A stretch of DNA of 44,493 nucleotides, from NCBI GenBank assembly GCA_016765035.1, contig JAESQS010000138.1, forward strand, positions 1-44,493, written 5' to 3'. The notes below the pieces were generated by a model. It did no database searches. It was not told the origin of the DNA and saw nothing but the letters and a program-made list of their open reading frames with translations. A program made the position numbers and the translations under genes. Source of the DNA: Kordiimonadaceae bacterium. GTDB taxonomy: Bacteria; Pseudomonadota; Alphaproteobacteria; Sphingomonadales; Kordiimonadaceae. Shown here piece after piece: positions 1-10,726 of the stretch; position 1 is the stretch's first letter; the number at the start of each line of letters is the position of its first letter.

Positions 1-699
1 TTAACGCTTACCTCTTTGGAAATTATCCTTGGCATTGATAATGTGGTTTTTGTGGCGTTGCTGGTGGGGCACCTGCCCGATAAAGAACGCGAAAAAGCAC
101 GGGTCATTGGTCTTGCTCTGGCGCTTGTTATGCGCATCGTGTTGCTGCTTGGTGTGGCTTGGATCATCTCGCTAGATGGGCACGACCTATTCGCTATTGC
201 GGGGCATGGCTTTAGCGGCAAGGAATTGCTGCTGTTACTGGGTGGGGGTTTTTTACTGTATAAAGGCACTAACAGTATCCATGATGAAGTTACCGGTGAT
301 TATATGGATGACTGCAAACAATACTCAGGCGGTATGATGGCCGTGATTGCACAAGTAGTGTTCATTGACATTATCTTCTCTTTCGACTCGGTTATGACAG
401 CCGTTGGTTTGACGCAGGATGTGTATGTTATTATTGCGGCAATGATAGTTGCCATGGCTGTCATGTTGTTTTCCTCAAGCTATATAGCCACTTTCATCGA
501 ACGTTTCCCTACGCTGAAAATACTGGCACTTTCTTTCATTATGCTCATAGGTATTTTCCTTGTGGCTGAAGGGTTTGGCGTGCATGTGCCGAAAGGGTAT
601 ATTTATTTTGCGATGGCTTTTTCGTTGGGTGTCGAGGTTTTAAATCTGATGTCCCGCCGGAGAAAGCAGTTAAAAGCCGCAAAGCAGCAAGCCAAATAA
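1..699 (+). CDS. TerC family integral membrane protein (5' truncated by window edge)
   Basis: Frame 1 is open from base 1 (LTLTSLEIILGIDNVVFVALL...), typical TerC N-terminal motif; multiple TM segments; the listed ATG-like start at 16 is internal. Confidence 0.9.
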   Translation, partial: LTLTSLEIILGIDNVVFVALLVGHLPDKEREKARVIGLALALVMRIVLLLGVAWIISLDGHDLFAIAGHGFSGKELLLLLGGGFLLYKGTNSIHDEVTGDYMDDCKQYSGGMMAVIAQVVFIDIIFSFDSVMTAVGLTQDVYVIIAAMIVAMAVMLFSSSYIATFIERFPTLKILALSFIMLIGIFLVAEGFGVHVPKGYIYFAMAFSLGVEVLNLMSRRRKQLKAAKQQAK

Positions 700-742
700 A
701 CCACGGCTTTCTGTGAAATTTAGGGCAGAATCGTACAATTAG

Positions 743-776
743 GGCAGGGAACAGGTGAGTGTTCCCTGCCTTTTTA
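743..776 (+). terminator. Rho-independent terminator downstream of terC
   Basis: Perfect 11-bp stem GGCAGGGAACA / TGTTCCCTGCC, 6-nt loop, followed by TTTTTATT. Confidence 0.9.
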
Positions 777-904
777 TTCTTTGGCGGCGTTTTTGCGAAA
801 TTAGATTTTCCTGAAAGTATAGCTGGGAACCTATCTGTGCTTGGGCTTGCTCTTTTCCTCTTATAAATCCCTCAAATATAGGCGGACCTTCAAGGGTTTT
901 GGAG

Positions 905-961
905 CAGAGAGTAAGCGCGGCGTGTGACGGTGATGCATAGTAAGCCGGATACGCTCTAATG
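905..961 (+). repeat. Half copy of REP/MITE-like intergenic element (3' half, ends ...TAAGCCGGATACGCTCTAA)
   Basis: Positions 919-960 match 24161-24203 in about 34 of 42 positions by hand alignment (GGCGTG..CGGTGATGC.TAGTAA...); CAGAGAGTAAGC is the exact reverse complement of GCTTACTCTCTG at 7755-7766. Confidence 0.65.
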
Positions 962-1064
962 TGGCAGTCTGCACGCCAATAAGGACAGTATAGTGTTTCA
1001 GCTTTTGTTAAACCTCCCCCGGTATACTTGCAGGTCTGGATTTCAGTTATGCTAAGGGGTCATT

Positions 1065-1598
1065 GTGCAAAGCACAGACTTACAATCGCTTTCCATAATA
1101 CTTGCCATGTCTAATCTCCAAGTGGCAGAAGGGCTGAAGTCTGCGCTGGTGCAGTCTCAGGTGGCGCGGGTCTTTGCTGCAACTGATAACCAGCAGGCGG
1201 TTACCCAACTTGGCCGGCAATTTTATAATATGATTTTGATTGAAGAAGGCTTCCCCAACTTGGGTGGGGCTGACTTCTGCCGTTTTTTGCGGATGACTGA
1301 TGGACCACTCGCTGTCGCACCTATCATTTACGGTATTATACGTGCAGAAAAAGCACGTATATTCGCGGCCAGAGATGCCGGGGCCTCTAAAATTGTCTTG
1401 ATGCCACTTTCCCCCACCATTTTGCTTGCGACAGTACAGGCAACGATTAAGGAAAGGCGGCCTTTTGTGCAAACCTTTGGATATAGGGGGCCCGACAGGC
1501 GAACTACGGGCAACCACCCCTTCTTTGGGCCGGAAAAGCGTGTTGAACAGCAAGGCTGGGTATCCCTTGAGGCGCAGAACCGGCACCTCGGTTTGTAA
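1065..1598 (+). CDS. Response-regulator receiver-like protein (CheY-like fold, degenerate) with C-terminal GPDRR motif
   Basis: 177 aa; ILIEEGFPNLGGADFCRFLR resembles receiver beta3-alpha3; C-terminal GYRGPDRRT. Confidence 0.7.
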   Translation: MQSTDLQSLSIILAMSNLQVAEGLKSALVQSQVARVFAATDNQQAVTQLGRQFYNMILIEEGFPNLGGADFCRFLRMTDGPLAVAPIIYGIIRAEKARIFAARDAGASKIVLMPLSPTILLATVQATIKERRPFVQTFGYRGPDRRTTGNHPFFGPEKRVEQQGWVSLEAQNRHLGL

Positions 1599-1860
1599 AG
1601 CCTGCGGGCTCATATTAGTTTCTTCAAATAAACAGGCGCTTTATAAAGGCTGGATTCCGGGCTCGACAGTGGCCTCTGGCACTGATAAAAGTGCCGCCAT
1701 GACAAAGCTGCATTCGAACAATTGGCAATTTACTGCCAGCATTATACGAATTACTGGCCCGGCGCTGCAGTAGCGACCGGGGTTTTTAGTTTGTCAATTT
1801 TATCCAGAATATAGCCGCTGCAAATTTGTGTTGCAGCCGATGAAGAACGAGACTTAAAAA

Positions 1861-4665
1861 ATGTCTGCTGACGAAAATAAGCGCGATTACCGCGACACTG
1901 TCTTTCTACCAAAAACCGATTTCCCTATGCGGGCAGGCTTGCCAAAGCGGGAACCTGAGTTCCTAGCGAAATGGGCAAAAGAGGATATTTACCAAACTCT
2001 ACGTACTGAGAGCGTAGGCAAGGAAAAATTTGTCCTGCATGATGGCCCTCCTTATGCAAATGGCAATATCCATATTGGCCATGCCATGAATAAAATCCTG
2101 AAAGACGTGATTGTTAAATCACAGCAAATGCAGGGTAAAGATGCGCCTTATGTGCCGGGGTGGGACTGTCACGGTTTGCCGATTGAATGGAAAATAGAAG
2201 AAAAATACCGCAAAAAGAAGAAAAATAAAGACGATGTAGACCCCGTGGAATTCCGCAAGGAATGCCGTGAGTTTGCGGCTCAGTGGATCGGCGTGCAGAA
2301 AGATGAATTCCGTCGTCTTGGTATTTTTGGTGATTGGGATAACCCTTATCTGACTATGGACTTTGCTGCCGAAGCAACAATTGTTGAAGAGTTGTTGAAA
2401 TTTTCGACAGACGGCTCCCTCTATCGTGGGTCTAAGCCTGTGATGTGGTCTCCGGTTGAAAAAACGGCGCTTGCCGAAGCCGAAGTAGAATATCATGACC
2501 ACACCAGTGTGCAGATAGATGTGGCCTTTGAGGTAGTAAGCACCACGGCGGATGTTTTGGACAAAGCGCGGGTTGTTATCTGGACCACAACACCGTGGAC
2601 CATACCGGCAAACAGAGCTGTTTGTTATGGCCCTGACGTAGATTATATGGTGTTGGAAGTCACTGACGTTAGCGAGAGTGCATTGGCATTGGTTGGCGAG
2701 CGTTTTGCTGTTGCCGAAGCTTTGGTCAGTTCCTTCACTGAACGGGCTGGGGTGGAAACTTATAAAACTGTGGCTACCTTCAAGGGCTCTGTTCTGGAAG
2801 GTACTATTTTGGCGCACCCATGGCGCGGCCATGCTGATGCAGATGCTTTTTATGATTTTGATGTGCCTATGCTGCCGGGCGGCCATGTCACGACCGAAAC
2901 TGGTACGGGCTTTGTGCATACAGCCCCCGGGCACGGTGATGACGATTATCAAGTGGCCCATGTTGAGTTTGGCATAAAGGTGCCAGCAACAGTGAATGAA
3001 GGCGGTTGTTATTATGACACTGTTGGGCTTGTCGCTGGCCAGCATGTTTACAAGGTTGCTGACACGGTTACTGATTTATTGTCAGGCGTAAACGCGCTGA
3101 AAGGCAAAGGCAAACTAACGCACAGCTATCCGCACAGTTGGCGGTCAAAAGCACCGCTTATTTTCCGTAACACCCCGCAGTGGTTTATCTCAATGGAGAA
3201 AACCGGCTTGCGGGAGAAGGCCATGAAAGCCATTGAGGAAACCAACTGGTACCCGGCTGTTTCTAAAAACCGCATTAGCGCCATGGTTGGGGATCGTCCT
3301 GATTGGATTATCTCGCGTCAGCGTGCGTGGGGTGTGCCAATTACCGTATTTGTGAATAAAGAAACTGATGAAGTGCTACAGGATGCTGCTGTGAACCAGC
3401 GTATTATTGCGGCTGTCCAAGCGGGCGGCGCAGACGCATGGGTGGCTGTGCCTGCACAGGAATTGCTGGGTAGTGCGTATAACGTAGAGGATTACGAACA
3501 AATCCATGACATTCTGGATGTATGGTTTGACAGTGGCTGTACACACGCTTTTGTATGTGAAAAGCGCGATGATTTGCAGTCCCCTGCGGACCTTTATCTT
3601 GAAGGGTCTGATCAGCATCGAGGTTGGTTCCAGTCTAGCTTGCTTGAAAGCTGCGGCACGCGGGGGCGGGCACCTTATAAGGCCGTTCTAACACATGGTT
3701 TCACGATGGATGGTGCGGGCAAAAAAATGTCCAAATCACTTGGCAATACTGTAGCGCCGCAAACAATCATCCAGCAGTATGGCGCTGATATTTTGCGCCT
3801 GTGGACTGTGGCTGTGGACTATATGGAAGATGTGCGCATCGGCGATGAAATCATCAAAGGTCAAGCCGATGCTTACCGCAAAATTAGAAATACACTGCGG
3901 TATCTGTTGGGCAACCTAGAGGGCTTCTCTCCAGAAGAACGATTGCCAGAGGCCGAGATGCCTGAGTTGGAACAATGGATATTGCACAGGCTTTCTGAGC
4001 TTGATGAAATGATGAGAAGCAAATCAAATACCTATGATTTTAATCCTGTATTTCGGGATCTGTATCAGTTCTGCATCATGGATTTATCTGTGTTTTATTT
4101 TGATATTCGTAAAGACGCGCTTTATTGCGACGACCCTTCTGATCCGCGCCGCCGGGCTGCGCGCACTGTTTTGGATGCGGTGTTTAACCGTTTGGTCTTA
4201 TGGTTCGCGCCAATTCTTGCCTTCACTGCTGAGGAAGTTTGGCTTTCTCGCAACGGACAGGATGCTGAAAGTGTGCACCGCCAAGTGTGGCCAGAAACAC
4301 CAGATACATGGCGTAATGAGGCGCTGGCAGAAAAATGGGCAAAAATTCGTGACGTGCGCGGCACGGTTAATGCAGCCATTGAACTGTTGCGGCGTGACAA
4401 AACTATTGGTTCCAGTTTGCAGGCGAATGCTGCTGTCACAGTTGCTGATCAAGCCGTATTAGACGCCTTTAAAGGACAGGATGCTGCAGAAATTTTCATA
4501 ACATCGGGCGCAAGCCTGACGTTGGGCAGTGCTCAGAAAGCGGTAATTACAGTTGCTGCTGGTGATAAATGCGAACGCTGCTGGGTGGTTTCCCCTGAAG
4601 TGGTAACCCATGGGGATTTGTGTAATCGCTGTGAAAGCGCTGTTGCAAACCATGATGCAGCCTAG
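1861..4665 (+). CDS. ileS: Isoleucyl-tRNA synthetase
   Basis: 934 aa; HIGH motif ([15 protein letters not shown]), KMSKS ([12 protein letters not shown]), C-terminal zinc-binding CERCW...CNRC. Confidence 0.98.
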   Translation: MSADENKRDYRDTVFLPKTDFPMRAGLPKREPEFLAKWAKEDIYQTLRTESVGKEKFVLHDGPPYANGNIHIGHAMNKILKDVIVKSQQMQGKDAPYVPGWDCHGLPIEWKIEEKYRKKKKNKDDVDPVEFRKECREFAAQWIGVQKDEFRRLGIFGDWDNPYLTMDFAAEATIVEELLKFSTDGSLYRGSKPVMWSPVEKTALAEAEVEYHDHTSVQIDVAFEVVSTTADVLDKARVVIWTTTPWTIPANRAVCYGPDVDYMVLEVTDVSESALALVGERFAVAEALVSSFTERAGVETYKTVATFKGSVLEGTILAHPWRGHADADAFYDFDVPMLPGGHVTTETGTGFVHTAPGHGDDDYQVAHVEFGIKVPATVNEGGCYYDTVGLVAGQHVYKVADTVTDLLSGVNALKGKGKLTHSYPHSWRSKAPLIFRNTPQWFISMEKTGLREKAMKAIEETNWYPAVSKNRISAMVGDRPDWIISRQRAWGVPITVFVNKETDEVLQDAAVNQRIIAAVQAGGADAWVAVPAQELLGSAYNVEDYEQIHDILDVWFDSGCTHAFVCEKRDDLQSPADLYLEGSDQHRGWFQSSLLESCGTRGRAPYKAVLTHGFTMDGAGKKMSKSLGNTVAPQTIIQQYGADILRLWTVAVDYMEDVRIGDEIIKGQADAYRKIRNTLRYLLGNLEGFSPEERLPEAEMPELEQWILHRLSELDEMMRSKSNTYDFNPVFRDLYQFCIMDLSVFYFDIRKDALYCDDPSDPRRRAARTVLDAVFNRLVLWFAPILAFTAEEVWLSRNGQDAESVHRQVWPETPDTWRNEALAEKWAKIRDVRGTVNAAIELLRRDKTIGSSLQANAAVTVADQAVLDAFKGQDAAEIFITSGASLTLGSAQKAVITVAAGDKCERCWVVSPEVVTHGDLCNRCESAVANHDAA

Positions 4666-4668
4666 TCC

Positions 4669-5214
4669 ATGACATATGGGCCCTATTTCCGTTTGGGTTT
4701 ACTGATCAGCAGCTTTTTACTGGTTGCTGATCAGGTGACTAAATGGTGGATAGTTTACAGGCTTGACCTGCCAGCGCTGAGTACTATTGACCTGTTGCCA
4801 TTCCTGAGTTTTACTATGGTGTGGAATAAGGGCATTTCTATGGGCCTGCCAGTGGGCGAGGCGCTTGGCAAATGGGGCATTGTGGCACTAACAGCGGGTA
4901 TCAGCTTGTGGCTTTTAAACTGGATACGAACGGCAGAGCGCAAGCTGGAAGCTGTGGCGCTTTCAATTGTGCTGGGCGGAGCCGTTGGTAACATCATTGA
5001 CCGCTTTATTCACGGCGCTGTGGTAGACTTTATTCACCTACATGCAGGGGGCTATGACTTTTATGTTTTCAACCTTGCGGACAGTGCGGTAACAGTGGGT
5101 GTGATACTCTTGTTGATTGATGGCTTGCGGGATGACGCGAAAGGCCCTAAAAAAGCCCCAAAGGGTGTAGAGGTTGACGGGCAACCAAATGGTGCCCCTA
5201 AAGGAGAAGAGTGA
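4669..5214 (+). CDS. lspA: Lipoprotein signal peptidase (prolipoprotein signal peptidase II)
   Basis: Four TM helices; conserved GAVGNIIDRFIHGAVVDFI and FNLADSAVTVG motifs; immediately after ileS. Confidence 0.95.
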   Translation: MTYGPYFRLGLLISSFLLVADQVTKWWIVYRLDLPALSTIDLLPFLSFTMVWNKGISMGLPVGEALGKWGIVALTAGISLWLLNWIRTAERKLEAVALSIVLGGAVGNIIDRFIHGAVVDFIHLHAGGYDFYVFNLADSAVTVGVILLLIDGLRDDAKGPKKAPKGVEVDGQPNGAPKGEE

Positions 5215-5649
5215 ATGACGCTCAAGTCTGTATCAATTTTGCTTGTGGCAAGTGTTTGTCTTGTAGCCTGCGGTGGAAATGGAAAGCTTGTCCCGGATGA
5301 GTTTGAAGCTGTGAACCGCGCGCCGCTTGTAGTGCCATCTGAGGCAGAACTTACCCCGCCGCGCCCCGGTGAGCCACGGGCGCAGGAAATTAATCCTGGC
5401 AGGCAGGCTTTTGAAGCCTTGTTCCCGGGCAAAGAATTGAAAGAGCAAGAGCCCTTGAGCAAAAGCGAAATAGAGCTTGTGCGCCGTATGGCAAGTGCAG
5501 GCCCTGATATTCGCTCGGTTAGCAACGACGTGAATAATGACCTTGTGGTGAAAAAATCCTTGATGCTGACGGAGCTTCTTGAAGCGGGTGATCGTCAGTT
5601 TCGCCCCGATAATGTCTCAATCACACGGGTTTCTAGCAGTAGTAACTAG
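5215..5649 (+). CDS. DUF3035 family lipoprotein (BamF-like)
   Basis: Lipobox LVAC; VPDEFEAVNRAPLVVPSEAELTPPRPG typical of DUF3035; abuts lspA stop. Confidence 0.85.
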   Translation: MTLKSVSILLVASVCLVACGGNGKLVPDEFEAVNRAPLVVPSEAELTPPRPGEPRAQEINPGRQAFEALFPGKELKEQEPLSKSEIELVRRMASAGPDIRSVSNDVNNDLVVKKSLMLTELLEAGDRQFRPDNVSITRVSSSSN

Positions 5650-5676
5650 AGGCCCTCTCAAAAATAAACAGTGATC

Positions 5677-5716
5677 AAGTCGCTTGGCCCATGGGTTTAA
5701 AGCGGCTTTTTTATTT
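5677..5716 (+). terminator. Rho-independent terminator after ileS-lspA-DUF3035 operon
   Basis: Stem AAGTCGCTT / AAGCGGCTT (one G-U pair) followed by TTTTTTATTT. Confidence 0.75.
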
Positions 5717-5787
5717 CTTGGTTCAGAGCCTTTATTCTCGCTACCAAGCTTGCTAGGGTTAGGCTCAGTTCACTCTAGGGGAAACAA

Positions 5788-7707
5788 ATGACCACACAGG
5801 CTAGGCAGAGTTTACCCAAACAGGCGGGCATCATTCGGATGCTGTCAGACAGAACCATCAACCGAATCGCTGCGGGTGAAGTTGTCGAACGCCCGGCAAG
5901 CGCCGTAAAAGAGCTCGTCGAAAACTCTATAGATGCAGGTGCGAGCCAAATTGATGTGGTGATGCGCGAAGGCGGACGGGCACTTATTCAGGTTACCGAT
6001 GACGGCTGTGGCATGGATGCTGATGAGCTTACGTTGGCCGTTGAACGCCATGCGACATCAAAATTGAGTGACGAAGATCTTGTTAATATCGCTTCTTTGG
6101 GGTTTAGGGGCGAAGCGCTGGCGTCTATTGGCTCAGTGGCACGTTTGTCAGTTGTATCCCGTGCGAAGGGCGCAGAGGATGCATGGGAAGTGCGCGTAGA
6201 AGGCGGCACCAAATATGATGTAGAACCAGCGGCTCATACCGCAGGCACTCGCATTGAAGTGCGCGATTTATTTTACGCCACACCTGCCCGGCTGAAATTT
6301 ATGAAAACAGCCCGCACGGAATATGGTCAGGCGGGGGACGTGATGAAGCGCCTTGCCATGGCGCATCCTGATATCGCCTTCACGCTTTCAGATGGCGACC
6401 GCACCACTTTTCGGGCCTCGCCGGTTGGAAACCTAGCAGGCGATGCGCGGCTTGAACGGCTTGGGGCTATTTTGGGGCGCGAGTTTCGCGACAATGCCAT
6501 TGAAATTGATGCCGAACGGGAAGGGCTTAAGCTTACTGGCTTTGCTGGCTTGCCGACCTATAGCCGTGGCAACGCACAGCAGCAATATTTGTTTGTGAAT
6601 GGCCGCCCGGTGAAGGACCGCTTGTTGGTTGGGGCTGTTAGGGGGGCGTATCAGGATTACCTCGCACGAGACCGTCACCCAGTGCTGGCGCTATTTCTTG
6701 AAGTGCCTGCTGATTTTGTAGATGTGAATGTGCATCCTGCCAAAGCCGAAGTGCGCTTTAAAGAGGCAGGACTTGTGCGCGGCCTTATTGTTTCGGCGCT
6801 GCGGCATGGGCTAAGCATGGCGGGCCACCGGGCTTCAACAACAGTTGCAGGGGCGGCCCTTGGTGCCATGCGGCCTGAAGGGGCCGGTGCAGCCCTGCCG
6901 TGGGGCCGCACTCATGAGCGCCCAACATTGCCTGCGGGCTTTGCAGAGACTGTTAACCAGATTTATGGACCAGCAGGGCAGCGCCCCCAAGGCTTTGGGG
7001 AACATGCGCAAATGGGTTTTGACCCCGGTGGCGATATTAGTGCCCCAAGTGCACGCGCAGAGGAAGTGCCGCAGGGGCCGTATGGCCAGCAGTCCCCATA
7101 TGGCGCTCCTCCCGTGAAAGAGGAGCATTTCCCCCTTGGCACTGCGCGCGGACAGTTACATGCCACGTATATCATCAGCCAAACCAGTGACGGCATTATC
7201 ATTGTCGACCAGCACGCAGCCCATGAACGCCTTGTTTATGAACGCATGAAAAAGCAGATAGCAGAAACCGGCGTGGCCCGGCAGGCGCTGTTGCTGCCAG
7301 AAGTGGTGGAGCTGGAAGATGCACCGTGTGAACGCCTCTTGAAACGCATAGAAGAGCTGGGCGAGCTTGGTTTGATAATTGAGCCTTTTGGTGACGGGGC
7401 AGTGGTGGTACGGGAAGTACCTGCCATGCTTGGTAAGCTGGATGTGAAAGGCCTTGTACGAGATTTGGCGGATGAATTGACAGAGCTGGATGAAGCGCTT
7501 TCCCTTAAAGAACGCCTTGAGCATGTCTCTGGTACGATGGCTTGCCACGGTAGTGTGCGCGCGGGTCGGCGTTTGACAGCAGACGAAATGAACGCGCTGT
7601 TACGGGAAATGGAAGCTACGCCCCATTCTGGCCAATGTAACCATGGTCGCCCTACCTATGTAGAGCTTAAACTTGCGGATATTGAAAAACTGTTTGGCCG
7701 CCGGTGA
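5788..7707 (+). CDS. mutL: DNA mismatch repair protein MutL
   Basis: 639 aa; [40 protein letters not shown] motifs; C-terminal dimerisation domain. Confidence 0.97.
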   Translation: MTTQARQSLPKQAGIIRMLSDRTINRIAAGEVVERPASAVKELVENSIDAGASQIDVVMREGGRALIQVTDDGCGMDADELTLAVERHATSKLSDEDLVNIASLGFRGEALASIGSVARLSVVSRAKGAEDAWEVRVEGGTKYDVEPAAHTAGTRIEVRDLFYATPARLKFMKTARTEYGQAGDVMKRLAMAHPDIAFTLSDGDRTTFRASPVGNLAGDARLERLGAILGREFRDNAIEIDAEREGLKLTGFAGLPTYSRGNAQQQYLFVNGRPVKDRLLVGAVRGAYQDYLARDRHPVLALFLEVPADFVDVNVHPAKAEVRFKEAGLVRGLIVSALRHGLSMAGHRASTTVAGAALGAMRPEGAGAALPWGRTHERPTLPAGFAETVNQIYGPAGQRPQGFGEHAQMGFDPGGDISAPSARAEEVPQGPYGQQSPYGAPPVKEEHFPLGTARGQLHATYIISQTSDGIIIVDQHAAHERLVYERMKKQIAETGVARQALLLPEVVELEDAPCERLLKRIEELGELGLIIEPFGDGAVVVREVPAMLGKLDVKGLVRDLADELTELDEALSLKERLEHVSGTMACHGSVRAGRRLTADEMNALLREMEATPHSGQCNHGRPTYVELKLADIEKLFGRR

Positions 7708-7716
7708 TGCATATTT

Positions 7717-7816
7717 GCGCGTATCCGATTTTAGAGCATTTCCACCCACTCCCCGCTTACTCTCTGGCCCAACCACCCCACAGTATATCTTAGAGTGTGG
7801 TTGGATATGCTTTAGG
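7717..7816. repeat. REP/MITE-like intergenic element copy (internally shortened 3' arm)
   Basis: GCGTATCCGATTTTAGAGCATTTCCACCCACTCCCC...GGCCCAACCACCCCACAG aligns with 24076-24135; stem CCAACCAC/GTGGTTGG; ends ATATGCTTTAGGG like 24836-24847. Lies between convergent mutL and patatin genes. Confidence 0.65.
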
Positions 7817-7831
7817 GAGTTGAGCGTAAAT

Positions 7832-10192
7832 TTATGATGCACCATAACTGTTGCGTAGGTGGGCATATAAATCTTTACTTTTTTTCATGTGGGGCTCTTC
7901 GCCATCCAGAATTTTCAAGACAAGCTTGCTTTTGAATTTTTCGCAGTCAAAGTCATCAGGAACATTTTCAGGGCTAGCGGCATTCAGGATAAAATCTGTT
8001 AGTCGGTGGGCAGCATGGATGCGCCCTAGCAGATAATCATTCTCTCGGGCTTTACGGCTGAAAAATGCCCCAAACTTGAATAGTCTTCGACCTTTTAGTT
8101 CTGTCTCCCGAGGTGTCATCTGCCCGGCATCTAGAGGGCTAATCCTGTCAACACGGACTTCGTCCATTTCTAAAAGGTCTGTCTGGCCTGTCATTGGTAA
8201 TGTTAAAATGTCGTAAAATGCATAGCCTATATATGCTCTAAATAGCGTGAGCTTTAGCTCTTCGTGGTTCAGACCAGAAAGTGTAAGGGCAAAATAATCA
8301 TCTGTTATAAAATCATAGTCTTCCAGCTGCATTTTTTCGCCAATAGTCTCTAGTAAAGAGCCAATTATTTCGTTTGGCAGTACGCTTTTGTCAGGCCATG
8401 TTTGATGAATGGCTTCTGTATATAGATCTGGTTTCCAGCAGGTGCGGTAAATCTCAAGGTTATTATAGATTTGCTGTTTGGTTAGCTTATAGAATATGTC
8501 GGGCACAGTGTTGCCGGGGCGCTGCATAAAGTTGTTCAATTTTTTCACAGAGAAACGCAGCCTTTTAACTCTGAAATCTACATCAAAAGTCCGTAGAAAT
8601 TTAATGTAGGTCTGCTGTTCTTTCGGAGTTTGACTACTGACTGCACTCAGGATGTTTTTGTCTGTTGCCCACTGGTTTATCATGCTTAATGTCTGGCCGA
8701 ATTTCAGGCGGTGCCCATCCTGCAAGGCTATATCTAAGAGTAGCTGTGCGAGTTTATCCAAGATTTTCTGGGTTTTGTCTTGCAAGTAGATGCCGTAAGT
8801 GAAGCCCGCCTTTTCCTGAGCCATTCTGTGCGCTCGTTCCCGCCAACTGGCCAGCATGGCGGTTTCAATGGTTTGAGAGTCATCCAGCGTGAGGATGGAA
8901 TCGATCATGCGCTGCACATCTATTGCAGCAGTTTCAAAAATACTCTCCATCCGCCGGGCATGTTTGTTCGCTTCAGCAATGGCGCGCAAGTCGTCATGGA
9001 TGGGCTCATTTCGCGGTATCTCAGCCAAAGCAGATAGGATGTTGCGGAAAAATCCCGGAATTTCCTTTGGCGCATTTTTAAACATGTCTGTGGGGTCATC
9101 GGGGCATGGGTCGACATAGATTACGCGCCGGTCAATTTCCCGGTGAGCCGAGCGGCTGTAAATGGCTTCCAGCGCTTTACCAAAAGGTTTGTTGTTGGTG
9201 ACGCCGCCATCAATGAAAGACATGGTCTCAAGCTTGTCAGCCGCGGCTAACTGGTACGGAAAATTCTTTTGAAAGAAAGCCTTTTTTGCCGGCCATGCCA
9301 GCCCAATTTTTTTAAGGTATGTTTCCAAATCTCGAAACCGGATAGGCGGGAAGGCACCGGGGAAAGAGGATGTCGCCCGTGCTGCAAAGGAAAGGCCGGG
9401 GATGTTATCGTCATCAAAATCACTCTGTAAGCCTTGGCCTTCTGCGTCATTATAAGAGAAGTTGAGCGAAACTTTATGCTGTCGTTCCAGAATTTTTTCT
9501 GGGTCATGCAGGCGTAGCCATCGTGGTTGGCCGTAAAAATTGGTTAAGCTGACAAACAGGTCCAGTCTGTGGCTGGGAGGCATCAGGCTTTTGCCCGGTT
9601 CAGGCTTGCCCATACCGTGGCAGGCATTCACCATCCAACTCAACATGCGCTCGCCCGAGAAGGGTGGCTGAAACCATTTGGATCGTAAAAAACGTGTTAG
9701 TTTGCGCTTGCTTTCTGCGTCGATATTTTCGCCGCTATAGATGCGTTTTCGGAAAAACCAGATGAAAGGATACAGATAAAATTTGCTGAAACGGTCAGCA
9801 ATTGTGTCTTTCTCCATCAATTCTTCTACATCGCCCAAATTCATCCACATGTCGCGCAGCGCCCCAAAGTCAAGGTCGTGCGCCAGTGCCCGAGCGAGGT
9901 AAATACCGTTTAGGCCGCCAGCGGATGTGCCTGAAATAACATCAACAACAACTCGAATATCAATATTTTGTTCCAGTTCTTGCAGAAGGTCAAAATAGAG
10001 AGATTCAGTATCCGTGTCATAGGGACGGCGGGGGGCGGCTTTTTCAAATGTTTCGCGGTTTCCTTCTCGACTTTGAAAAGCACGGGACGCACGTACAAGC
10101 TTTAGTATTTCGTGGGTGATGCCGTTCATATAAACCGCGAGGGATGCCCCACCATAACAAACCAGCGCTAGCCTAACTTCAAGTTCGCGCAT
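7832..10192 (-). CDS. Patatin-like phospholipase domain protein (large, 786 aa)
   Basis: N-terminal GGASLAVYMNGITHE oxyanion region, GTSAGG (GxSxG) nucleophile, FIDGGVTNNKP (DGG). Confidence 0.88.
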   Translation of the reverse strand: MRELEVRLALVCYGGASLAVYMNGITHEILKLVRASRAFQSREGNRETFEKAAPRRPYDTDTESLYFDLLQELEQNIDIRVVVDVISGTSAGGLNGIYLARALAHDLDFGALRDMWMNLGDVEELMEKDTIADRFSKFYLYPFIWFFRKRIYSGENIDAESKRKLTRFLRSKWFQPPFSGERMLSWMVNACHGMGKPEPGKSLMPPSHRLDLFVSLTNFYGQPRWLRLHDPEKILERQHKVSLNFSYNDAEGQGLQSDFDDDNIPGLSFAARATSSFPGAFPPIRFRDLETYLKKIGLAWPAKKAFFQKNFPYQLAAADKLETMSFIDGGVTNNKPFGKALEAIYSRSAHREIDRRVIYVDPCPDDPTDMFKNAPKEIPGFFRNILSALAEIPRNEPIHDDLRAIAEANKHARRMESIFETAAIDVQRMIDSILTLDDSQTIETAMLASWRERAHRMAQEKAGFTYGIYLQDKTQKILDKLAQLLLDIALQDGHRLKFGQTLSMINQWATDKNILSAVSSQTPKEQQTYIKFLRTFDVDFRVKRLRFSVKKLNNFMQRPGNTVPDIFYKLTKQQIYNNLEIYRTCWKPDLYTEAIHQTWPDKSVLPNEIIGSLLETIGEKMQLEDYDFITDDYFALTLSGLNHEELKLTLFRAYIGYAFYDILTLPMTGQTDLLEMDEVRVDRISPLDAGQMTPRETELKGRRLFKFGAFFSRKARENDYLLGRIHAAHRLTDFILNAASPENVPDDFDCEKFKSKLVLKILDGEEPHMKKSKDLYAHLRNSYGAS

Positions 10193-10446
10193 TCTGGTTG
10201 ATCCTGCTTGTTAATGTTAAACGGTTCTTAAGCACTTAGGAGTGTTGCAGTTTTTTACCGGGTAACCAACTGCATTCTGGAACCTTTCCCTTAAATATAT
10301 ATGAAATCTTTCTCACATAATATCCGAGAAAAGAGGAATGATTTTTCACCATGCCTGCTTATGGAGGATAAAATGTTGCTTTGAGGATGCTGTAAAGTGG
10401 ATACGCGCTAGAATATCATACGGGCATGTATGTTTATTATAAGGGT

Positions 10447-10474
10447 GAGGGTACAAAGCTGGCTTTGTACCCTC
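10447..10474. other. Perfect 13-bp inverted repeat (hairpin) in non-coding region
   Basis: GAGGGTACAAAGC-TG-GCTTTGTACCCTC. Confidence 0.8.
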
Positions 10475-10726
10475 GGTGGGCGGGAAACCCGGAATGTTAG
10501 TCAAGTCTGGTGCTGCTTGAAGCTGCACCTAATGTAGGGCTATGCCAATTAACAGCGCCTACAAGAATGATACGAACCATGGAGTACATATCCTTCGTAC
10601 AATTAAACACATCTGTTTTAGCTAGGCCCATAACCGCCAACGCTTTTGCGAAGGCCCCATCATAGATGCGGCATATAGGGTGATATTTAAAGAAGTAGGC
10701 GCAACGGGGGCGGTAAGAATGATAAA

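Noticed and set aside
1080-1613. 177-aa minus-strand ORF opposite the receiver-like gene
   Set aside because: Mirror of a better-supported + strand ORF with recognisable motifs; no family resemblance.
2119-3045. 308-aa minus-strand ORF within ileS
   Set aside because: Fully antisense to clear IleS coding sequence; composition (His/Cys/Arg-rich) typical of a shadow ORF.
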